Assembly (NCBI RefSeq): GCF_000471905.2
Contig: NW_006499207.1
Coordinates: 1-64,000 of the forward strand
Direction of reading: 5' to 3'
Origin: Amborella trichopoda
Lineage: Eukaryota; Streptophyta; Magnoliopsida; Amborellales; Amborellaceae
DNA length: 64,000 nt
Below are positions 42,754-54,200 of this stretch, one piece after another (the stretch's first letter is position 1; every line of letters starts with the position of its first letter). A model generated the notes under the pieces. It saw nothing but the letters and a program-made list of their open reading frames with translations, was not told the DNA's origin and did no database searches. A program made the position numbers and the translations under genes.

Positions 42754-45270
42754 TGTCACGATCTCGCCCTCCGGATCTAGGTGATCTAGTGGCACGTGTC
42801 TTAGGTTTCTGGTGAACCCAAGATTTGAGATCACTCTCTCGAAACCTTGCTCGAGGGAAAGGGCAGGTATGCCAACCAATAAGAGAGGAATTTTTGGTGC
42901 TTCGGGGCTTACTCAGGCTGGCTCGTATGGGCGCCCTCTTAGATCACAAAGAAAGCCCTCCATTGCTTGTGCTGGGTTGGAATCGTCTTCCTTGACTTGC
43001 AATCCTGTTGTTAATTTGTAAGACAAGTGGGTTGAAGGGACCCATCCTTGTCTTAGAGCGATGCACGTTCATATGAGAAGGCGATGAAGTGCAAGGTTCG
43101 ATGAAAAGTATAAAAGAGAAAAGAGCTTGATGGAGGGGCGAGACTAGCATGATGACTAGAAGTTACTGACTCGGAGTGGTAGCAAGACGAGCATGGTTCA
43201 CAAGACCAGCACGACGACAATACTACTCGAAACCGAGGTCGACGTTGCGGTGTTACGCTAGGTCTACCCTTAGTCAAGTGGGAAGAGAAAGGGATGAAGA
43301 GAAAAGAGCATGACGACAAAGAGAGGAGAAATCCATACATCAACTGGCATCGCCGTTAGCAACATGAGGAGATAACACATCCCTTGCGAATGATGCTAAC
43401 TCCTAATGGGGCGCACAATGATAGTTTCTCCTAGGTCGCACGGTGATAGGCATTGGATGCAGGGAGAACGACGATTAGCACCGGACGTGGGGAGGAAGCT
43501 CGTGGACGACGATTGGTGCTACCAGAACCTCTAGCGAGCGGTGACCCCTGCAGACGGCAACAAACCTCACTATCTAAGTTCTTCACCGAGATGTCAAAGC
43601 TACGCCTGTGGGTGGCAATGGGCAGCGCCATCTACATACCTCACTAAAAGAAAGAGAGAGACGAATAGAAGGGGAAGGAGACTCGTTCATGGCGCTGCTA
43701 TCGCTATGCCCGACTTGTGAGACCAAGGGAGAGGCATGCATGACATTGCCAATGCCGTGTAAGACCTCTGTGAGGAACTCAGATGAAGAAGAGGGAGAAG
43801 AGAGGGGAGAAGTGAGAGAAGAAGAAAAGAAAAAGTAGAGAGAGAAGGTTTACCTCAAACCTAGGGGTACTAGTCAAAATTTTCCCTCACCTCACTCTCT
43901 TTCTCAAACATGACACAGTGGCAAGAAAGAGAAACTGTATTGAGTAAAAACTCTCTCTTGTGTGTGTGTTTTTCCTTTTTTTTTTGTGCATACAGTGATG
44001 GTATATATATATAGAAGTGTGCCCCAAACATGGGTGGATGATCAAAAGTATCCCTAATTGCTGGAAATTAGCTTAAATTGAATTAAAACAAATTAAAAAT
44101 AAGGTGCAAAATGATAGATTTGCCCCTTCCTAATCAGTTTTGGAATTTCAGAACAGTCCATGTATTGCCCTAAAACTTCTGTGATTTTGCATGGCTGATC
44201 CGGGGTCGTTCAGATGCCCGATTGATCCTAAGATGATTGTTTTATTGTAGGGCTTGGCATGACGATCGATTTGATCCAACTTCGAGCCATGGATCGTGTA
44301 AAAACACGATCATGTGACTTGAAATTTGAATGGATCTTGAAACTTTGAATTGATAGTGTATTCGTTCCTTGATGTTTTGCTATATTTTCTTCGTTGAATT
44401 ACACTGAGCATGCCATTACAATCGTAGGGAACAAACGCAGCTCGATTCTGTGCCCGAATAAAGATTTTTGTAACTTTGGAATTTTGGCCAACAGAATTTG
44501 CAGTCTGTTCGTCGGCTTCGTGTGAAGAATTTAACTATTCATCATGTACGGGGTTTGAGTCAGAGATGGTCCGAGACCTTACCTCCGTAATGGAATTGGT
44601 CTCGCATCGATCGGGCTCGCGAGCAGCTTGATTTGACTGCTCGAGGTAGGCACGCTGCTGCTGAATTTCTTACACTTTCTTCACGGATCCGCAACTTCTC
44701 TCTAGCTTTTCTTCGCGCTCTGGTTTCTTCACAGGGCGTGCCACATATCGAATCGCTCGTCTTGATACTACGAACATGCTCACCAAATTTGAGCACAATC
44801 CGACTTGAGACGAGTGAGATATGAGCGTCGAAATTCATTGTTTGTGACTGTCCCTTCAATGGTGTAGTGTTGCAGTGTGGCCGCATGGGAATAGTTTGCG
44901 GCTTCTCATGCTTCACTCTTTTGCCTATAACTACTTCCTTGATTGTCTGTTTGAGCTAAACTTTGGCCCCTGGGGGTTTTCAACAGTGTCGGATCCAATG
45001 GTGGTGGTCCCACAAACGTTTGAGAGGCTGAAATGTAGCTCTAGTTATAGAAGTCCGTTTCAGGGTGCTAAAGGCGGATTCTGCTGGAACTATTCCTCAG
45101 TCTGCACTGCCTTAGATATGTCGGAATGCGATGAAACTTGGCAAGAGGCTTTTTAGAGACCTCATGAGGTAGATTCTAGGGCTATTATGAGATTGTCGAA
45201 AATTTCCACTACTTGCTAGGCCTTTATTGAGAGGGGGCCCCATGTTGATGAAAAATACCTTCCAACAGTA
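42754..45270 (-). repeat. Tat-like element 5' LTR, truncated
   Basis: Starts TGTCACGATCTCGCC on the plus strand, so it ends GTGACA in element sense. Aligns along its whole length with 25663-29461 except for the expansions there. A TATA-like run (44002-44013) is suitably placed for minus-strand transcription. The element-sense 5' end is lost at 45270, where gypsy-2 LTR begins. Confidence 0.85.
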
Positions 45271-45586
45271 TGTTCTAGATGGTAGTTTTGCCACATAGCT
45301 ATCTTTGATATTGAATCTATATAATTTTTGTTGGGCCTTTGGTGCCTTAGTCTCTCTTGTAATATTTTGGATCTATCTTATGAAATTTTTAGACTTGAAT
45401 TGTCCAGTATTTTTGTGGGTTGTGTGCTTGTTAGTTTGGTTTTTATTTCATGGTTGGCTTTGATTTCCATATTTTCAAAGCATTGAGCACACTCTCAATT
45501 AGTGGCATTGGCTACCTGTAGTCACGGTCCCACACCCTATTACCCTCCAGCTAGAACGGTAGGGGGTAGGGGGAGGGGATGTGACA
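45271..45586 (+). repeat. gypsy-2 5' LTR, 3'-terminal fragment
   Basis: Matches 53439-53755 from tgttctag to the terminal gatgtgaca. About 3.3 kb of this LTR is missing; the break coincides with the break in the Tat-like LTR. Confidence 0.9.
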
Positions 45587-45591
45587 AATTA

Positions 45592-45603
45592 TGGTATCAG
45601 AAC
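45592..45603 (+). promoter_or_regulatory. gypsy-2 primer binding site (initiator Met tRNA type)
   Basis: TGGTATCAGAAC starts five bases after the 5' LTR end; one base differs from the perfect TGGTATCAGAGC. Confidence 0.9.
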
Positions 45604-45691
45604 AGCCATGATATGATTCTTAGCCTAGAGAGTCTTTGAAGAGTCTTTAGGGTGTTGGATAAGCTAGTAACTGGGTGTTCTTGTTTTAGGT

Positions 45692-46445
45692 CAAATGTCG
45701 AGGACTCGTGTCTACAATTCGAACTCAAGTGATAGGAACACGGAGGCTTTCCGAAAATTCTTTAGGATGCTCGGGGCCATGACTCAAGTTATGAAGGATT
45801 GTATGCCGGCCCCAACTACCCCTACCCAGACCAAGTTGACAGTGGGAGATTTAGGAGACTCGTACTTCCTGCATTCTTGGGACATGGAGGAGTAAAACAG
45901 GCTGAAAGATGGAGGAGGCAAGTAGAGAAGTTCTTTGAGGTTCTGCCATGCTCGGATGAGAAAAACGTTAGATTGGGGACCTTTATTCTAGAAGGAGATG
46001 CCGAGCATTGGTGGAGTTCGGTGAAACAGTCCTAATTTGAGACAGGGACTGCAGCCACTTGGGAGAACTTCCTAGTGGTATTTAATGAGAAGTATTTCCT
46101 TGATTCTATCCAAGAGAGGAAAGAAGTTGAGTTTATTGAGCTGCAACAAGGAAGACTGTCTGTACAACAGTATGCAGTCGAGTTTACAGAGCTCTCTCGG
46201 TATGTTCTCCATATCATTAACATAGAGGCATGTAAGGCGAGCAAGTTTGAAAGGGGCCTCAGACCAGATATTCGAGGGAGAGTAATGTCAGTCAATCTTA
46301 AGGTGTTCTCCCCATTGGTGGACTTAGCTATGAAGATTGAGAACGATTGTGAGCAGTTTCTGTTGAGGAAGGAAGGGAGAGTAAGGTTCGCACCATCTGG
46401 AAATTTTGGGAGGACGGACTCACTAAGGCAACATGAAGGCCCATA
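45692..46445 (+). pseudogene. gypsy-2 gag
   Basis: ATG at 45692 (MSRTRVYNSNSSDRN). A stop near 45893 and a frameshift follow, then ERWRRQVEKFFEVLPCSDEK, FILEGDAEHWWSSV, (TAA at 46033) NFLVVFNEKYFLDSIQERK, VEFIELQQGRLSVQQYAVEF, CKASKFERGLRPDIR. These are standard capsid motifs. The capsid protein packages element RNA. Confidence 0.85.
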
Positions 46446-47071
46446 AGACTTTTTTGGGCGATGTGAGGGAGAATCAGCGCCCGACATGCTCATATTACGG
46501 GCTGAACGACCACTCTTCAACTGAATACTTCAAGAGGCTAGGAGCTTGTTATGGATGTGGTAAGCATTGCCACCTAATCAAGAACTACGCTGTCACGAAG
46601 CTCGAGAATAGACCGAAGACTCAGGTTTGGGTGTTTGCAGTTACAGAGCAGGAAGCGAACACTTCTACCTCAGTGATCCGAGGTACGCTCTTTGTTTGTG
46701 ATAGAGATGCTAGAATTATGATAGACCATAGTTCCTCTCATTCTTTTATTGTACCTCATTTTGCATGTCATATAAATGTTGAACCTTCCCTCCTTGCCTG
46801 TACTTTAGTAGTGTACACATCTAAGGGGGATTATATGAAAACTGATATGGCGTATAAATATTGTAGGGTTTTGCTTGAGGGGTGTGTCCTGGCCATAGAC
46901 TTGATACTTTTAGATATTCAAGACTTTGATGTTATTTTGGGCATGGATTGGTTGTACACACACCATGCCACTGTTGACTGTTATGATAAGACTGTGACCT
47001 TTAGACCCCCTACCCAACCTAAACTCTGCTTTGTTGATATTAAGGATGCTCCCCCTTTACATTTTATTTAG
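46433..47071 (+). pseudogene. gypsy-2 zinc knuckle and protease
   Basis: CSYYGLNDHSSTEYF then CYGCGKHCHLIKNYA gives a CCHC-type knuckle with its last Cys lost. The protease follows: IMIDHSSSHSFIVPHFACHI (the usual Asp-Thr-Gly-Ser is DHSS), VLLEGCVLAIDLILLDIQDFD, VILGMDWLYTHHATVDC. Open for 212 codons, then a stop at 47069 before RT. The altered active site suggests an inactive protease. Confidence 0.8.
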
Positions 47072-47199
47072 GCCCTTTAGGCTTATTGTCTTCTGGCTAA
47101 AAGATGTGTTGGATATTTAGCCTATGTGGTAGAGAATCGGGATGGCCATTCCAAGTTAGAAGAGATACCAGTGGTAATATCTTGAGGTTTTTCCCGATG

Positions 47200-48888
47200 A
47201 GCAGTCCTCTTTACCTCTAGTAAGGAAGATAGAGTTTGAGATAGATGTGGTCCCTAGTGCTACTCCCTTCTCTAAAGCCCCATATGGGATGGCCCCAGCA
47301 AAATTGAAGGAGCTGAAAGAGCAATTGTAGGAGTTGTTAGAGAAGGAATTCATTCGACATAGTGTGTCTCCACCAATCCTATTTGTGAAGAAGAAGGATG
47401 GGTCCATAAGGCTTTGCATCGAGTATAAGCAGTTGAATCAAGTAACAGTTAAAAACAAGTACCCTCTACCTAGGATTGATGACCTCTTTAACCAACTTCA
47501 AGGGGCTCAAGTGTTTTCTATTGATCTCCGAACGAGTTATCATCAATTACGTGTCAAGGAGGGAGATGTTCCCAAGACCGTGTTCAGAACCCGATATGGA
47601 CACTATGAGTTTTTAGTGATGTCGTTCGATTTGACGAATGCCCCGGTTGTTTTCATGGACTTGATGAATAGGATTTTCAGACCCTTTTTAGACAATTTTG
47701 TTGTGGTCTTTATTGATGATATTCTAATGTATTCAAAGAGCTAAGAGGAGCATGAGCAGCACCTGAGAGTAGTCCTTCAGACTCTTAGGTAAGAAACGTT
47801 GTATGCTAAGTTGAGCAAGAGTGATTTTTGGCTTCCTAGTGTGGCCTTTCTTGGGCACATTATTTCTAAGGAGGGGGTCGCGGTTGACCCTTATAAGATT
47901 GAAGTTGTATTCAAGTGGGCAAGATCGACCAATGTGACTGAGGTCCGTAGTTTACTGGGGATAGCTGGATATTATAGGTGCTTTGTAAAAGGATTTTCTA
48001 AGATAACGCTTCCTCTAACTCGGCTAACCTAGAAGGATGTGAAGTTTGTGTGGTCAGATGATTGTGAGAAGAGCTTCCAGGAACTAAAGAAGAGGCTGAC
48101 TACAGCTTTGATATTGACCTCACTCGAAGGAAATGAGGACTTTGTAGTTTACACCGATGCTTCTCACAAAGGGCTCAGATGTGTACTTATGCAGCGAGGG
48201 AAGGTCAATGCATATGCCTCCAGACAGTTGAAGTCGTATGAGCAGAATTATTCGACCCATGATTTGGAGTTAGCGGCTATAGTATTTGCCTTGAAAATCT
48301 GGAGACACTACCTCTATGAAGCCCAAGTACTTGTTTTCCTAAAAGGAGTTGTTTACGGATCATAAGAGCCTCAAGTACTTGTTTTCCCAAAAGGAGTTGA
48401 ATATGAGGCAAACGAGATGGATGAACTTGTTGAACAATTATGATTGTACTATCCAATATCACCTGGGAAAGACTAATGTAGTAGCAGATGCTCTGAGCAT
48501 GAAGCTCGTGGTATCGATGTCTCATTCAATGGTTCGAGAGATGAAGTTGCTAGAGGATGTAGTGGGTTGGCATCTAGCTCTACCCCTTAGTGACAGGGTA
48601 GGTATGACCGCTAGTATAAGGGTAGAACCCCAATTGTTTCAGCAAATCTGGTTGGCTCAAACGACGGATCCCCAGCTAATGAAAATTGTGGAAGAGATAA
48701 AGCTAGGAAAGAGAGACGACTTCCCTATGAGGAGTGATGTCTTGCTGAGATTCAGAGATCGGGTCTGTGTCCTGAATGATGAAAGTGTGAAGAAAGCTAT
48801 CTTGGAAGAGGCACACCACTCTCGCTATACCACACGTCCCGGGAGTACTAAGTTTTGTCAAGACCTGAAGAAAACTTTCTAGTGGAAT
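47200..48888 (+). pseudogene. gypsy-2 reverse transcriptase and RNase H
   Basis: [50 protein letters not shown] (first Asp), [28 protein letters not shown] (FIDD at 47709-47720), LGIAGYYRCFVKGFSK. RNase [43 protein letters not shown], then a 28-base duplication near 48322 and 48372 that breaks the frame, [25 protein letters not shown]. Stops at about 47328, 47742 and 48032. This is the least decayed coding part of gypsy-2. Confidence 0.9.
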
Positions 48889-50075
48889 GACATGAAAAGG
48901 GAAGTAGCATTGTTTGTCTCTAAGTGCTTGACATGCCAGCAAGTGAAAGCTGAGCATCAGAAACCCGTCGGGTTGTTACAGTCCTGACCTACCTGTGTCG
49001 GAATGGAAATGGGAGCATATTTCTATGGATTTTGTCTCTGGTTTGCCTAGCTCGAGTTCAGGGTATGATAGTATGTGGGTCATTGTGGACCAGCTGACCA
49101 AAGCTGCCCACTTCCTGTCGATCCCCACAACCTACACTTTGGATGGACTGGCCCAGTTGTACATTAAGGAGATAGTGAGGTTACATGGTATACCAGTCAG
49201 CATCGTGTCTGACAGGGACATTAGATTTACCTCTAGATTTTGGGTTAGTCTGAAGTCAACCTTGGAGACGACACTTACTTTCAGCACTGCTTTTCACCCC
49301 CAGATTGATGGACAATCAGAGAGAACCATCTAGACTTTCGAAGACATGCTAAGAGCTTGTGTCAATGATTTTAGGGGAAGCTGGGATGATCATTTACCCT
49401 AATTGAGTTTGCTTATAACGATAGCTTCTAAGCTAGTATTCAGATGGCGCCTTTTGAAGCTCTTTATGAAAGGAGTGCAGGTCACCTATTTGTTGGGACG
49501 CGATTGGTGAAAGAAAGGCTTTAGAGCCAGAAATTGTCCAAGTAACCATAGAAAAGATTGCTTTGATTCGAGAAAGGCTCAGGACAACTCAAAGTCAACA
49601 GAAGAGTTATACTGATAACCGAAGAAGAGACTTTGAATTTGAGGTGAGTGATCGGGTTTTCTTGAAGGTGTCGCCAACAAAGGGAATCATGAGATTTCAC
49701 AAGAAAGGGAAGTCGAGCATCCGTTTTATCAGACCTTTTGCTTCTGGAGAGAATTGAAGGTGTGCATATCGACTTGCCCTACCGCCCGAATTGGTAAACA
49801 TCCACAATGTCTTCAATGTGACTTTGTTGAGGAACTATCAGCCTGACGCATCCCATGTTCTGAGGTATGAACCTATACCGATAAGAGAAACCTGCTCTTC
49901 ATTGAGCAGCCAGTTCAGATATTGGATAGAAGGGTGCAGGTATTGCTTAATAAGGAGATTCCCCTAGTCCGTGTTTTGTGGCAATACCATTCACGTGAAG
50001 AGTCAACTTGAGAATGGGGAGATGAGATCCGGGATAAGTACCCCCATTTGTTTGATTAGCAGATGTATGATTTTG
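48889..50075 (+). pseudogene. gypsy-2 integrase and chromodomain-like tail
   Basis: A zinc-finger remnant ([17 protein letters not shown]) leads into MDFVSGLPSSSSGYDSMWVI (first Asp), THFL-like AAHFLSIPTTYT, IPVSIVSDRDIRFTSRFW (second Asp), FHPQIDGQSERTI (Glu). After stops come RRRDFEFEVSDRVFLKVSP, a GPF/Y-like region and LANIHNV-type NIHNVFNV. In a shifted frame the end gives LVRVLWQYHSREEST and IRDKYPHLFD, a chromodomain-like tail. About six stops or shifts. Confidence 0.85.
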
Positions 50076-50090
50076 AGAACAAAATACTTT

Positions 50091-50105
50091 TTAAGGGGGG
50101 GATGA
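50091..50105 (+). promoter_or_regulatory. gypsy-2 polypurine tract
   Basis: A run of seven G preceded by AA lies just before the TGTAAGGATCC start of the 3' LTR. Confidence 0.8.
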
Positions 50106-52002
50106 TGTAAGGATCCGAACTTTTTCGGTGTATTGTAGTGCCTCGGCGAGTCATCAGCATAAGAAAGCTGGCGTGTGAACACTTGTGAGAGCACTGACAG
50201 ATCAGTGTGCGGTTAAGCACGAGCAGGAGATTGCGTGCAGGTGGATATGCATTAAAGCACACGCGGGCGGGTGTGTGTGCACGCAGTAGGGCGCGAGTGA
50301 ATAAGTGTGATGTTGAGCACAGCAGGCGTGTGATGATGTGTGGATGGGTTGTGCGCTGGGGTACACGGATGGCTATTTCACTTTTGTGTGCAGGTGGATT
50401 GGAGCGTCGTTGAGCGTAGATGGTTATGGCGTGTTGGCAAGCGCAGATGGATATGGACATGTGTTGTGAGCGCCGCCTGATGAGTTCGTTGCTAAGAGAG
50501 TGGGCGTTTGTGTGCACCGTTGAGCGCGAGTGGTGTATAGTAGTCCAAGGGGAACTTGTTCTCTCTCATGTTTGCATGTTCTCTCTCTCCATGCTTGTGT
50601 GCCATACGGCACAAGCATGCTTCAGCCCATAATGATGATGTTCCCCATGCTTGCTCCCACTCTCTCCTTTTGCATGCCACTTGTCAATTAGATGCTTCCA
50701 TCTCATCATGATGTACCCCATGCTTGCCCTTATCTCTCTCCTCATGCATGCCCTCTTGGATGGCATGTGGCAATAGCATGCTGCCACCACCCAAGCTTAC
50801 TTATATCCCCTTCTCACCCATCCATTTGTTTTGCTCTCTCGCTCTACTCACTACCCTCTCTCACCCACGTTCTCCTCTTCTTATCTTAAGAGTTTGAGCT
50901 TTGAGACCTTTCCCAGCCTTTAGCCTTAGAGCTTGAACCCATCCTTTGGAGCTAGGCATTTGAAGTGAAATTTGTGTGGAGCACTTTGGAGTTTTATTTA
51001 GTACTGTAAGTGGATCTGGTTTCCATATTTTCGTGCTTTAGATTGATGCAGATTTGTTTAGCTTATCAAAGTATGAGATTTAAGTACGAGTATGGGTGTG
51101 AAAATGGGTGTGGCTGCATGTTATCGAAATCCCATTATAGTGTGCTTTGTTTTCTAGAACTGTGGCTCCGGTTTGAGAAACTGTTTAAGTATCCTATATA
51201 TCTCTTTAGAACATAAAAATTTGTTCAAAAGTAGCTCATTGAGTCTATTTTATCATAGAAAAGACCTCTTGGTAATATCCTTTTTGGTTTGAAAGTTATT
51301 TACCATTTTTTGAAGCATGTCAGATTTGTGAAATGAAATTCCAAGGATTTTACATATTTTCATGTGAAGCTTTTCACTGATCAAAATATATCCTAATTAG
51401 CTCAAACTACTTTTAAATGAAAGATAAACGAGTCTATTTCAAAAATGGTTTGGGAATCATGATAGAATTCATTGTAGTTTGAATGTTATGCCCAATTTCC
51501 ATGAGGATGTCACACTGAGTTTTCTGCTGTAAAAATATATACTTTCTAGAATTGTTATGTGTATTGTGTGGAACTGTTTACTGATTAAAATATATCAAAA
51601 TGCGCTCAAAATACTAAATAAAATATAAATGAATATATTTTGAAAATAATTTTGGAATCATGATTAAATTCCCTGTGGCTTGAAAGTTATGCATATTTTT
51701 CTCTAAGTATATCATCCTGGATTTTCTGCTATGTAAACAGGAATTTTGTTCAAGAACATCAAATAGTTTGGCAAAATTCAACCCAAAATTTGGGGTTACC
51801 CCCTTCATAAAAGTTGTGTTTTTATGAGCCTAGATTGTTATAAAAGTGGTCTCAGGTCTAAGTGATATTTTTATCTCATGATATTCCTTTGTAAGTGGAC
51901 CATGTTTATCGTGAAAAACTAGAAAAATAATCGGAAGATGTCCTTTGAGCTATGAGCTGGATGATACGTAGTATGCCTTGGACAATCATATGAACCTGAC
52001 TC

Positions 52003-52442
52003 TACTATGATATGAGTGCATGAGAGCATGCTTTGTTATGAAATGAAGGCATGATAATGAGGCATACTATGTTATGATATGAATGCATGTAGTAAGACAT
52101 GCTCAACTATGATATGAATGCATGATAATGAGATATACTTTGTTATGATATGAATTCATATAGTAAGACATGCTCAACTATGATATGAATACATGATAAT
52201 GGGATATACCCTGTTATGATATAAATGCATGCAGTAAGACATACTCAGCTAGGATATGAATGCATGATAATGAGATATACTATGTTATGATATGAATGCA
52301 TGTAGTAAGACATGCTCAGCTATGATATGAATGCATGATAATGAGATATACTCTGTTATGATATGAATGCATGTAGTAAGATATGCTATGTTAACTTATA
52401 AATGCATGTAGTAAGACATGCTCTGTTATGATATGTGTACAT
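52003..52442. repeat. 71-bp tandem repeat, about 6 copies, dimeric
   Basis: gctcaactat occurs 71 bases apart (52101 and 52172). Each unit consists of two similar halves of about 35 bases, each containing tatgatatgaatgcatg. Both full units and half units vary by point changes. Confidence 0.9.
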
Positions 52443-52605
52443 GAACGCAAGCTCTGTGATGATAAGAAATGTGTGAAGCACTATACAATGGGTCATCCAT
52501 TGGTAGTGTAATATGATATATTAAGAACGTGATATGAGGCACTATGTAACGAGTCATCTGTTGGTAGTGTGATGTGATATGTGATAAGACCTGTGTGGTC
52601 AGTGT

Positions 52606-52713
52606 GTAAGCATGGACTTGCTGCACGATGAGATGTGATGTGTGAGCATGGACTTGCCACATGATGAGATATGATATGTGAGCATGGACTTGCCACATGA
52701 TGAGATCTTTCCC
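52606..52713. repeat. 36-bp tandem repeat, 3 copies
   Basis: gtgagcatggacttgccaca units start at 52606 (variant), 52642 and 52678. The last two are almost identical. Confidence 0.9.
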
Positions 52714-53755
52714 TGACTCTCGATGATAGGAAGGGAGCTATGATGTGATATGGATTTGGGAAGGTCGTGCCCCCCAAGATATATATGAGCACTATCTATT
52801 GGGAACCCTTTGGTAGTGTAGTGCTCACTAGCGGAGATGCAAAGAGAGGGCAGTGTCTTGCAATGCCAAGAGCTTATCAAAAGACCCAAAGCGCACTGGG
52901 ACTGGGTATGTGTGTGAAGGCATTACGAAATGGGTCATCCATTTGTCATTGTCTTTCCTCTTGAGTGATGATAGAAGTCTTAAAAAATGGGCTTGACTTG
53001 GCCTGATGGATAGGGCTTCTACTTCGGGAGTAAGCGAATTAGGGAGTGAGTTAGTTAGTAATTGTTGATGCTTACTTTAATATGTTGATTTGCAATGATT
53101 TGTATGGTTGAATGATTTGATTGACCTTTGGTTCATATCATATATGATTGATCTGATATGTGATTGTTTCACTATGAATCATGCATGGCACATTGATAGA
53201 TATGATTATGACACGACTCATGGTTTAAAAGAATAACATAGCACCTTGAGCATTGTTGTGAGATGATATCCATAGGAAGGAAAGCATGGCATCGTGATCT
53301 ACTTACTGGGTTTTATAGCTCATCCTTTTAACTTTCATCTATGTAGAGTGATAGCCGTGGGTTGTGGACGGGCAGTTTAGTGATCACGGTTGGCAGTTGG
53401 AGTCCCGTACTTCTTGCGAAGGCTTCTCTTTATTTGTTTGTTCTAGGTGGTAGTTTGGCCATATAGTTGTCTTTGATATTGAAGCTACGTAATTGTTGTT
53501 GGGCCTTTGGTGCCTTGGACTCTCTTGTAATATTTTGGATCTATCTTAAGAAATTTTGAAACTTGAATTGTCCAGTATTTTTGTAGGTTGTGTGCTTGTT
53601 AGTTTGGTTTTTACTTCGTGGTTGGCTTTGATTTCCATCTTTTCAAAGCGTTGAGCGCACTCCCACCTGAGTGGCATTCGCTACCTGTAGTCGCAGTCCC
53701 GCACCCTATTGCCGTCCGACAAGAATGGTATGGGGTAAGGGGCGGGGATGTGACA

Positions 53756-53982
53756 CCTACACATTGCTGTAAACCCTGTTTTCTATGAGCGCACCAAGCA
53801 CATAGAAATTGAATGCCATGTCATCCATGAGAAGCTACAACAAGGATTGATTCGACCCATGAAGATTTCGTCAAGCCAACAACTTGCAGACATATTTACA
53901 AAATCTCTTTGTTGTGATTCCTTTCAATTTCTAAAATCCAAGTTGGGCGTTTGCAAGCTACATGCTCCAACTTGAGGGGGAG
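53756..53982 (+). pseudogene. Ty1/copia pol C-terminus (right part of split copia element)
   Basis: Plus-strand frame gives AVNPVFYERTKHIEIECHVI, SSQQLADIFTKSL and FLKSKLGVCKL, the standard copia RNase H end, then a purine tract (cttgaggggga, 53971-53981). It starts directly after the gypsy-2 LTR. It is most simply the same copia element as 24389-25662, with the middle of RT and most of RNase H lost. Confidence 0.8.
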
Positions 53983-54200
53983 TCTTCCATACTTGTATTT
54001 AGGAATCTGTTCGTAGCAATATACCATATTTGTAGCCGTAATCTCATGAATATGTTCATAGCAATATTAGGCATTAATGTATAGCCCAAGTTTAGCTCCT
54101 TAATTATAGTAGCAATTCTAGTGCATGTTGTATATATGTTGACCTTCTCTCAATAGAAAAGTAGAACCTTGTCCTCATTCTATACCTAATTATGCGGCTT
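53983..54200 (+). mobile_element. copia 3' LTR, probable
   Basis: Follows the copia polypurine tract; repeats of gttcgtagcaatat/gttcatagcaatat are visible, and tgttgaccttctctcaatag near the end has the look of an LTR tail. The exact ends are not determined and no 5' partner is present. Confidence 0.5.

Larger units (their letters stand above)
25663..45270 (-). mobile_element. Tat/Ogre-like Ty3/gypsy element, non-autonomous, with antisense ORF
   Basis: Two diverged direct repeats (25663-29461+ and 42754-45270) bracket a 13 kb interior. In element orientation: 5' LTR, tRNA-Arg-type primer site, Pro-rich N-terminal gag, gag core in two tandem copies, zinc-knuckle-like segment, Pro-rich linker, protease, then a plus-strand (antisense) plant mobile domain ORF, a tandem-repeat-rich region and 3' LTR. 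No RT, RNase H or integrase motif was found in any frame. Great length, the tRNA-Arg primer site, the gag/protease style and an extra antisense ORF between pol and 3' LTR are features known from the Tat lineage. The element interrupts copia RT at 25662; its right end is deleted. Confidence 0.85.
45271..53755 (+). mobile_element. gypsy-2: Ty3/gypsy chromovirus-type element with long LTRs
   Basis: Order on the plus strand: 5' LTR fragment, initiator-Met primer site, gag, zinc knuckle, protease, RT, RNase H, integrase, chromodomain-like tail, polypurine tract and a 3.65 kb 3' LTR ending GATGTGACA. The shared end of both LTRs is over 80 percent similar by eye. Long LTRs and the VRVLWQYHSREEST, IRDKYPHLFD tail fit the Tekay/Del group. 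Multiple stops make it inactive. The 3' LTR abuts copia sequence at 53756. Confidence 0.9.
50106..53755 (+). repeat. gypsy-2 3' LTR (complete, 3.65 kb)
   Basis: Begins TGTAAGGATCC and ends GATGTGACA. It contains GT/GC-rich sequence near 50210-50430, CT-rich leader-like sequence after an acttatatcccc motif near 50790, and two tandem arrays (52003-52442 and 52606-52713). Open frames in it, on either strand, follow repeat composition and are not genes. Confidence 0.9.

Noticed and set aside
50056..50517. 153-codon minus-strand ORF with His/Arg/Ala-rich sequence
   Set aside because: It sits antisense at the start of the gypsy-2 3' LTR and follows its GT/GC-rich composition; no family resemblance.
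52003..52442. Regularly spaced repeats that might suggest a CRISPR array
   Set aside because: Units are contiguous, without unique spacers, lie inside a plant LTR and are AT-rich satellite-like.
52426..52889. Minus-strand ORFs with repeated SHITSH-like residues
   Set aside because: Translation of the 36-bp tandem repeat and its surroundings in the LTR.
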